In this document: piece by piece, positions 42,826 to 48,383 of the stretch
Layout of the letters: the number at the start of each line of letters is the position of its first letter
How positions within the stretch are numbered: position 1 is the stretch's first letter
Source: Eubacteriaceae bacterium
Lineage (GTDB): Bacteria; Bacillota; Clostridia; Eubacteriales; Eubacteriaceae
Assembly (NCBI GenBank): GCA_030156895.1
Contig: JASGLP010000019.1
Span: forward strand, 1-48,383
Direction of reading: 5' to 3'
DNA length: 48,383 nt
Position numbers and translations under genes: made by a program
The notes under the pieces: model-generated
Databases searched by the model: none
Told to the model about the DNA's origin: nothing
Seen by the model: only the letters and a program-made list of their open reading frames with translations

Positions 42826-43449
42826 ATGACAAGTGAAAATTTAAATTCAGTGATAGCCACATTGGAACGTCTCTACGGAACGGAAAAATGTGGCTTGAAC
42901 TTTAAGACACCCTTTGAGCTGCTGATCGCCACCATCCTGTCAGCCCAATGCACGGATGTCAGAGTTAATATTGTAACGGCGGATCTTTTTAAAACAGCTG
43001 AGACGCCAAAATCAATCTTATCACTTGGCCAAGCCCAGCTTAAGAATATGATTTCTAGCTGCGGGCTTGCCAATACCAAAGCTAAAAACATTATTCTAAC
43101 CTGCGAGAAACTGTTGACGGATTTTAATGGTATTGTCCCCCGAACCATGGCGGAATTAAGCAGTCTGCCCGGTGTGGGTCGAAAAACAGCCAACGTGGTG
43201 ATGAGTAATGCTTTTGGTATCCCGGCAATTGCTGTTGATACCCATGTCTTTAGGGTGGCCAAAAGAATTGGCCTGGCTCAGGGAGATAATGTTGCAATCG
43301 TCGAAAAGGAACTGATGGCTATTTTGCCGCGGGAGATCTGGTCTGATGCCCATCATTGGCTGATCTGGCATGGTCGAAAATGCTGTACGGCCAGAAATCC
43401 CAAATGTGAAATTTGCGAATTGAAAGATTTTTGCCAGTATATAAAGTAA
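42826..43449 (+). CDS. nth: Endonuclease III (DNA glycosylase/AP lyase)
   Basis: Base-excision repair enzyme that removes oxidised pyrimidines and cleaves abasic sites, 207 residues. The helix-hairpin-helix is LPGVGRKTANVV, with the catalytic Lys expected in the preceding helical region (AQCTDVRVN) and the catalytic Asp in AVDTHVFRVAKR. The C-terminal [4Fe-4S] loop has the C-x6-C-x2-C-x5-C pattern (CTARNPKCEICELKDFC). ATG 42826 directly follows the cupin TAA with no separate ribosome site, so translation is coupled. Confidence 0.95.
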   Translation: MTSENLNSVIATLERLYGTEKCGLNFKTPFELLIATILSAQCTDVRVNIVTADLFKTAETPKSILSLGQAQLKNMISSCGLANTKAKNIILTCEKLLTDFNGIVPRTMAELSSLPGVGRKTANVVMSNAFGIPAIAVDTHVFRVAKRIGLAQGDNVAIVEKELMAILPREIWSDAHHWLIWHGRKCCTARNPKCEICELKDFCQYIK

Positions 43450-43479
43450 GAATTGCGCTCAAGCTGACTTAATTATTTC

Positions 43480-43508
43480 TTGTATTTTTCTTAATAATAG
43501 TTTATGAT
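43480..43508 (+). promoter_or_regulatory. Promoter of livK
   Basis: TTGTAT (43480-43485), 17-base spacer, TATGAT (43503-43508), 33 bases before the livK start. AGGAGG follows at 43530-43535. Confidence 0.7.
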
Positions 43509-43541
43509 TAACGATAGATATTTTATTAGGAGGAAAAAGGA

Positions 43542-44684
43542 ATGAAAAAAAGAATTTTTAGTTTGTCTCTTGTAGCAATGTTAGTACTTTCAGTATTTAC
43601 ATTAGCTGGTTGTTCGTCTTCTAGCAGTTCTGATGAAGTGATTAAAATCGGTTTCATCGGACCCTTGTCTGGCGATGCCGCGATTTACGGAACTTCAGCG
43701 TCAGAAGGTGCTCAACTAGCGGTTGATGAAATTAACGAAGCCGGCGGGATTGATGGCAAAACGATTGAACTGATTGCCTATGATTCAAAGGCTGATCAGA
43801 CAGAAGCCATTAACGCTTACAATCGATTAAGAGATCAGGATGAAGTTGTTGCCGTAATCGGTGGAACCTTAAGTGGTGAAACCCTGGCCATGAAAGATCT
43901 GATGGTTGCCGATAATATGCCTGTTTTATCACCAACAGCGACTGCCGTTGATGTAACCGTTGATGCGCCAAATATTTTTAGAGCCTGCTTCCTGGATGAT
44001 TATCAGGGAAAAGCAGCTGCAAACTTTGCGACAAATGATTTAGGAGCAAAAACAGCCGCTTTATTAGTAGGCACCGGTAACCCATACTCTGAGGGTGTAA
44101 GTGCAGCCTTTGAGGAAGTTTTCACAGCAAACGGTGGAACGATTGTCGGTTCTGAATCTTACGGTACAACTGATAAAGATTTCAGTGCCCAGTTAACAAA
44201 AATTAAAGAATTAAACCCAGAGATCGTATTTGTACCGGATTATGTTCAGACTGTTGGACCAATCCTGCAAAAAGCGGCAGAAATGGGTATCACAGCAACA
44301 TTCATGGGCGCTGATGGTTGGGATGGTATCCAGGAAGAGTACGCTGATGCGGCTCAGGATAATTACTTCACCAATCACTATGCAGCTGATTCACCATCAG
44401 AATTGGTTCAGAGCTTTATTACCGCTTACCAGGATGAATACACCACAGTGCCAAATTCATTTGCAGCTTTAGGCTATGATGCTGTTTATGTTATGACTAA
44501 GGCCATCACTGCTGCTGGTTCTACCGAAGCAGATGCCATCATTACAGCTTTAACAGAAACTGAAAATCAAGGTGTAACCGGAACCCTTAAATTCGATGAA
44601 AATGGTGATCCTAAAGATAAAGAAGTAACAATCATTAAGATCGATCAGGGACAACTGAAATTTGAAACACAGGTTGTCAACTAA
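43542..44684 (+). CDS. livK: Branched-chain amino-acid ABC transporter substrate-binding lipoprotein LivK
   Basis: Periplasmic-binding-protein type I lipoprotein of 380 residues. The signal peptide ends in the lipobox LAGC (Cys at about residue 24), followed by a Ser-rich tether. The mature domain begins IKIGFIGPLSGDAAIYGTS and continues with AVDEINEAGGIDGKTIEL and KDFSAQLTKIKELNPEIVFVPDY by position. It captures Leu/Ile/Val or related amino acids at the outer membrane face for LivHMGF. It has its own promoter and a partial terminator after it, which should give more binding protein than transporter. Confidence 0.93.
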   Translation: MKKRIFSLSLVAMLVLSVFTLAGCSSSSSSDEVIKIGFIGPLSGDAAIYGTSASEGAQLAVDEINEAGGIDGKTIELIAYDSKADQTEAINAYNRLRDQDEVVAVIGGTLSGETLAMKDLMVADNMPVLSPTATAVDVTVDAPNIFRACFLDDYQGKAAANFATNDLGAKTAALLVGTGNPYSEGVSAAFEEVFTANGGTIVGSESYGTTDKDFSAQLTKIKELNPEIVFVPDYVQTVGPILQKAAEMGITATFMGADGWDGIQEEYADAAQDNYFTNHYAADSPSELVQSFITAYQDEYTTVPNSFAALGYDAVYVMTKAITAAGSTEADAIITALTETENQGVTGTLKFDENGDPKDKEVTIIKIDQGQLKFETQVVN

Positions 44685-44716
44685 TTTCAGTCAAGATGTT
44701 TTACTGTAAACAGATC

Positions 44717-44760
44717 GGATATAGAAGATGTAAGTCTTCTATATCCATTTTATTGTTTTA
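44717..44760 (+). terminator. Stem-loop between livK and livH (attenuator)
   Basis: Perfect 12-bp stem GGATATAGAAGA/TCTTCTATATCC (44717-44728 with 44735-44746), followed by a T-rich run ATTTTATTGTTTT. No strong promoter precedes livH, so partial read-through is expected. Confidence 0.8.
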
Positions 44761-44821
44761 CAGATACATAAATTGAATAGGAAAAAGTCTTATTCTTAGT
44801 ATTAAAAAAGGAGGAGTCAAT

Positions 44822-45700
44822 GTGAATTTATTTCTGCAACAGCTGATAAACGGGCTAAATGTAGGAAGTATCTATGCGCTGATCGCAATTGGCTATACAA
44901 TGGTTTATGGTATTATCAAACTGATTAACTTCGCCCACGGTGAAATTATGATGTTTGGCGCGTATTTTGCTTTTATTGCAGCAACCAGCTATAATATGCC
45001 TGTTTGGGCAATCTTTCTAACATCCATGATTATCATGGCTATTTTAGGTGTGGCAATTGAATTTATTGCCTATCGACCACTTAGAAATGCGCCGCGTTTA
45101 TCCGCTTTGATTACGGCTATTGGTGTCAGTATTTTTTTACAAAACCTGGCCCTTTTAATTTTCAAGGCTGATCCAAAAGTTATGCCAAAGTTATTCCCGG
45201 AAAAAATCTTTTATCTGGGTGGCATTGAAATCAGCTCGACTACCCTGATTACGGTAGGCCTGGCAATTGTATTCATGATTTTACTTGATCTATATATCCG
45301 CAAAACCAAACAGGGTCGTGCCATGCGTGCCGTCTCCGAAGACAAGGATGCTGCGATTCTTATGGGGATTAATGTCAACCGGACAATATCTTTAACATTT
45401 GCACTGGGATCGGCTCTTGGCGCCCTGGGCGGTGTCTTATACAGTGTGGCCTATATTCAGGTTTTTCCGACCATGGGAGTTATGCCTGGCCTTAAGGCTT
45501 TTATTGCAGCGGTGCTTGGAGGAATTGGAATTGTTCCGGGAGCCATGCTCGGAGGATTTATTATCGGCATGGTCGAAACAATGACAAAAGCCTATATTTC
45601 CACAACCTGGGCCGATGCTATCGTTTTTGCGATTTTGATTATTGTGCTCCTCTTTAAACCGACTGGGATTCTGGGCAAGAACACAAGAGAGAAGGTGTGA
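44822..45700 (+). CDS. livH: Branched-chain amino-acid ABC transporter permease LivH
   Basis: Membrane permease of 292 residues with about eight helices. NGLNVGSIYALIAIGYTMVYG and LINFAHGEIMMFGAY are hallmark LivH motifs, and the EDKDAAILMGINVN loop is the coupling region contacted by the ATPases. The start is GTG 44822 after AGGAGG; the overlapping ATG at 44820 runs straight into TGA. Confidence 0.94.
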   Translation: MNLFLQQLINGLNVGSIYALIAIGYTMVYGIIKLINFAHGEIMMFGAYFAFIAATSYNMPVWAIFLTSMIIMAILGVAIEFIAYRPLRNAPRLSALITAIGVSIFLQNLALLIFKADPKVMPKLFPEKIFYLGGIEISSTTLITVGLAIVFMILLDLYIRKTKQGRAMRAVSEDKDAAILMGINVNRTISLTFALGSALGALGGVLYSVAYIQVFPTMGVMPGLKAFIAAVLGGIGIVPGAMLGGFIIGMVETMTKAYISTTWADAIVFAILIIVLLFKPTGILGKNTREKV

Positions 45701-45702
45701 GG

Positions 45703-46707
45703 ATGGATCAGAAGAAGAAAAAATCATATCTTATTAATACAGCGGCCATTGCGCTTTTGTACTTGCTGTTTTTTGTATTGATCCAAACCAAAACAATCAA
45801 TAATTATTTTGTTGGAATTATGATTATGACCTGTATCATGATTATTATGGCCTTGAGCCTTAATATTGTAGCAGGCTTTTTAGGTCAGATGGCCTTGGGG
45901 CATGCCGGCTTTATGGCAATCGGAGCGTATTCATCGGCCATGGCGACCAAAGCAATTGTTGATGCGGGTATTGAGATGCCTTCTATTCTATTATTGCTGG
46001 TGGCTTTACTGGTTGGCGGCCTGGTGGCTGGTATTTTCGGTATTTTGATTGGTACGCCGACCCTTAGATTACGCGGTGATTATCTGGGAATTGTTACCAT
46101 CGGTTTTGCTGAAATTATTCGTATCTTTTTCATTAATTTCGGCCCGACAGGTGGGGCAGCCGGTTTAAAAGGAATCAGTAAACTGGTTGATTTTAACAAC
46201 GTCTTTTTTATTACAGTGATTGTCGCCGTTCTTATTTTTACATTTGGACGATCAAAACACGGCCGCGCCATTATTTCCATCCGTGAAGACGAAATCGCTT
46301 CTGAATCGGCTGGGGTACCGACAACTATTTATAAGGTTTTAGGTTTTACCATGGCGGCATTTTTTGCTGGCCTCGGCGGCGCTTTGTACGCCCATTACCA
46401 GGCCTTTCTGGAACCCAGTAAATTCGCCTTTATGTTTTCCATTGAAATGTTTGTAATTGTCGTATTAGGCGGTCTGGGCAGTCTAACCGGTTCTATTTTG
46501 TCAGCCATTGTCTTAACGGTTCTGCCGGAAATGCTGCGTGAGTTTTCTGAATATCGACTTTTAATTTATTCGCTCTTACTCATTATCATGATGATTTTCA
46601 GGCCTCAGGGCATGCTGGGTCGTTCAGAATTTTCGCTGACAGATTTCATCGATAAACTGATCATGAGAAAAAACAGAAAAACGACAAGTGACGGGGGTGA
46701 AAAATAA
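45703..46707 (+). CDS. livM: Branched-chain amino-acid ABC transporter permease LivM
   Basis: Second permease, 334 residues, about nine helices. Typical segments are ALSLNIVAGFLGQMALGHAGFMAIGAYSSA by position, TLRLRGDYLGIVTIGFAEIIR and the coupling loop REDEIASESAGV. ATG 45703 lies two bases after the livH stop, behind AAGGTG. The stop overlaps the livG start (TAATG). Confidence 0.94.
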   Translation: MDQKKKKSYLINTAAIALLYLLFFVLIQTKTINNYFVGIMIMTCIMIIMALSLNIVAGFLGQMALGHAGFMAIGAYSSAMATKAIVDAGIEMPSILLLLVALLVGGLVAGIFGILIGTPTLRLRGDYLGIVTIGFAEIIRIFFINFGPTGGAAGLKGISKLVDFNNVFFITVIVAVLIFTFGRSKHGRAIISIREDEIASESAGVPTTIYKVLGFTMAAFFAGLGGALYAHYQAFLEPSKFAFMFSIEMFVIVVLGGLGSLTGSILSAIVLTVLPEMLREFSEYRLLIYSLLLIIMMIFRPQGMLGRSEFSLTDFIDKLIMRKNRKTTSDGGEK

Positions 46708-47465
46708 TGTCAGTGATGCAAGCAAAAGATATTACCATGCAATTCGGCGGATTAACGGCCGTTGACAAGTTTAATCTGACACTTGAGCCCCATGAACTGG
46801 TTGGTCTAATTGGCCCCAACGGAGCCGGAAAGACAACGATTTTTAACATGTTGACCGGCGTTTATGTGCCGACTATTGGAACAATCGAAATCGAAGGTCA
46901 AAGCATTATTGGAAAAAAACCTAATGAGATCGTCAAGATGGGAGCCAGTCGAACTTTTCAAAACATTCGTTTATTTAAAGACCTGACGGCCATTGAGAAT
47001 GTCAAGATTGCTTATCATAATTTTATCGATTATAACCTGGCTCAGGGGATGTTCAGAACCAAGAAATTCTGGTCTGAAGAGAAAAAAGCTCAGGACGAAT
47101 GCTTTAAGCTGCTGGAGATTTTCGATATGGGTGAGTATGCCGATACTTTAGCCAAAAACCTTCCCTACGGACAGCAGCGAAAGCTCGAAATTGCCAGAGC
47201 CCTGGCAACAGAACCTAAGGTACTGATGCTTGATGAACCGGCAGCTGGGATGAACCCCAATGAAACAGCTGAGTTAATGAAAACAATTCATTTTATCCGG
47301 GAAAAATTTGATATTACCGTTTTACTGATCGAACATGACATGAAGCTGGTAATGGGTATTTGTGAGCGGATCATTGTCGTTGACTATGGTAAAACTATCG
47401 CTGAAGGAAGCCCGGCAGAAATAAAAAATAACCCCGATGTTATTCGGGCGTATCTGGGAGATTAG
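46707..47465 (+). CDS. livG: Branched-chain amino-acid ABC transporter ATP-binding protein LivG
   Basis: ABC ATPase of 252 residues. Walker A is GPNGAGKTT and Walker B is LMLDEPAAGMNP. The usual LSGGQ is replaced by LPYGQQRKLEIARAL, which is normal for LivG. The H-loop His lies in LLIEHDMKLVMG. It starts inside the livM stop codon. Confidence 0.95.
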   Translation: MSVMQAKDITMQFGGLTAVDKFNLTLEPHELVGLIGPNGAGKTTIFNMLTGVYVPTIGTIEIEGQSIIGKKPNEIVKMGASRTFQNIRLFKDLTAIENVKIAYHNFIDYNLAQGMFRTKKFWSEEKKAQDECFKLLEIFDMGEYADTLAKNLPYGQQRKLEIARALATEPKVLMLDEPAAGMNPNETAELMKTIHFIREKFDITVLLIEHDMKLVMGICERIIVVDYGKTIAEGSPAEIKNNPDVIRAYLGD

Positions 47466-47474
47466 GAGGTAAGG

Positions 47475-48179
47475 ATGTTAAAAGTAAAAGATTTGCACGT
47501 GCATTATGGCAAAATACACGCGATCAAAGGCATTAATTTCGAAGTCAATCAAGGCGAAATTGTCACCCTGATCGGAGCCAATGGTGCGGGAAAAACCACC
47601 ATCTTACAGACTGTCTCCGGTATTTTAAAACCAAGTGAGGGTGTCATTGCCTTTGAAGGCGAAGATATTAATAAAGTGCCTTCCCATCAGATTCCAGTTT
47701 TGGGAATTTCCCATGTACCGGAAGGCCGGAGAATTTTTGCGGAAATGACAGTTCACGAAAATCTTTTGATGGGGGCCTATATTCGCAAGGACAAGGTCGC
47801 TATTCAGGAAGATATGGAAAAAATATTTGCAAACTTTCCGCGTCTTAAAGAACGAATCAAACAGATTGCCGGAACACTTTCAGGCGGCGAACAGCAAATG
47901 TTAGCCATGGGACGCGCCTTAATGACCAGACCGAAATTGATCCTGCTTGATGAACCATCGATGGGTCTGGCGCCCTTGCTGGTTGACGAAATTTTTGATA
48001 TGATCCAGACAATTAACAATGAAGGAACGACGGTCTTACTGGTTGAACAAAATGCAAACAAAGCTTTGCACATTGCCAATCGGGCTTATGTTCTGGAAAC
48101 GGGTGTCATTAAACTCGAAGGCAATGCCCGAGAACTGATGGAAAACCCTGAGGTTCAAGAGGCTTATCTGGGCGGTTGA
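47475..48179 (+). CDS. livF: Branched-chain amino-acid ABC transporter ATP-binding protein LivF
   Basis: Second ABC ATPase, 234 residues. Walker A is GANGAGKTT, the signature LSGGEQQMLAMGRAL, and Walker B LILLDEPSMGLAP; the switch residue appears as Gln in LLVEQNANKAL, usual for LivF. ATG 47475 follows TTAGGAGG, nine bases after livG. Last gene of livKHMGF. The remaining 204 bases of the window hold no gene I recognise; there is a small GC-rich hairpin near 48280-48301. Confidence 0.95.
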   Translation: MLKVKDLHVHYGKIHAIKGINFEVNQGEIVTLIGANGAGKTTILQTVSGILKPSEGVIAFEGEDINKVPSHQIPVLGISHVPEGRRIFAEMTVHENLLMGAYIRKDKVAIQEDMEKIFANFPRLKERIKQIAGTLSGGEQQMLAMGRALMTRPKLILLDEPSMGLAPLLVDEIFDMIQTINNEGTTVLLVEQNANKALHIANRAYVLETGVIKLEGNARELMENPEVQEAYLGG

Positions 48180-48383
48180 TGATAGAAAGAAAATTTTCTA
48201 AAAGTTTAGATTAATAGTAAAGCTCAGACTGAAGACAAAGTAAAATTTTGAATACCTGAGCACCGACAATTGGCTTTTCTCTTGTCCGCCTCGGGGCGAA
48301 CAGTTGCTGGAAATCGTTTATAATTAGCGATTTCAAATTGGGCAACTGTACGAATCCGCGCGCGGACTACGAAATCCAATTGG

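Noticed and set aside
48180-48383. tRNA gene or insertion-sequence end at the window edge
   Set aside because: GTACGAATCC recalls a T-loop, but no cloverleaf could be built; the GC-rich CGCGCGGACT string has only a short match to 33446-33454.

Overview
The window looks like a chromosomal segment from an anaerobic, acetogenic Bacillota (Clostridia) of the Eubacteriaceae, most likely Acetobacterium or a close relative. The best evidence is the six-gene Rnf operon in the order rnfC-D-G-E-A-B. RnfB carries many [4Fe-4S] motifs, as expected of an organism that conserves energy through a ferredoxin:NAD+ oxidoreductase. Moderate GC, AGGAGG-type ribosome sites, TTG/GTG starts and the miaA, lon, DUF896 and M18 peptidase families all fit. 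Species identity is inference; no rRNA or tRNA gene was seen.

Layout. (1) 122-7065: an overlapping operon for a multisubunit tetrapyrrole metal chelatase (ChlI-like ATPase, ChlD-like ATPase/VWA, CobN-like catalytic subunit) ending in cbiC. This CbiC has Arg where the family's catalytic His should be. (2) 7314-11829: a STAS anti-sigma-factor antagonist, a MATE exporter fused to an RsbW-like ATPase/kinase domain, and an NRPS truncated inside its adenylation domain. (3) 11824-13367: a family of short repeats (core ACAAACGAAACGTCCCC) that ends the NRPS and brackets a zinc alcohol dehydrogenase. (4) 13421-23314: an accessory, partly decayed region. It holds a DUF4301 protein, a twice-frameshifted 7TMR/GGDEF diguanylate cyclase, a shortened DUF218 protein, a c-di-GMP-I (GEMM) riboswitch before a secreted subtilase with an in-frame amber codon, and three tandem paralogous large HTH regulators, the third interrupted by an in-frame stop. 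(5) 23334-33420: housekeeping genes: parvulin isomerase (minus strand), marR-lon, then mutL-miaA-PLP enzyme-DUF896-M18 aminopeptidase. (6) 33824-38957: rnfCDGEAB. (7) 39317-43449: RluA/D-type pseudouridine synthase, class A PBP, cupin, endonuclease III. (8) 43542-48179: livKHMGF branched-chain amino-acid ABC transporter.

How the genes work together. The chelatase operon would supply metal insertion for a corrinoid, which acetogens need in large amounts for methyl transfer. Rnf couples ferredoxin oxidation to an ion gradient. The STAS/kinase/MATE/NRPS block reads as a sensing-plus-export-plus-peptide-synthesis cassette that has lost its synthetase end. The cyclase and the riboswitch-controlled protease suggest a local c-di-GMP circuit. 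The cyclase and the second HTH regulator share an almost identical promoter motif at identical spacing.

Limits: all calls come from reading the sequence and recalling family motifs. Frameshifts and stops could be real decay or, for the two homopolymer frameshifts, assembly error.
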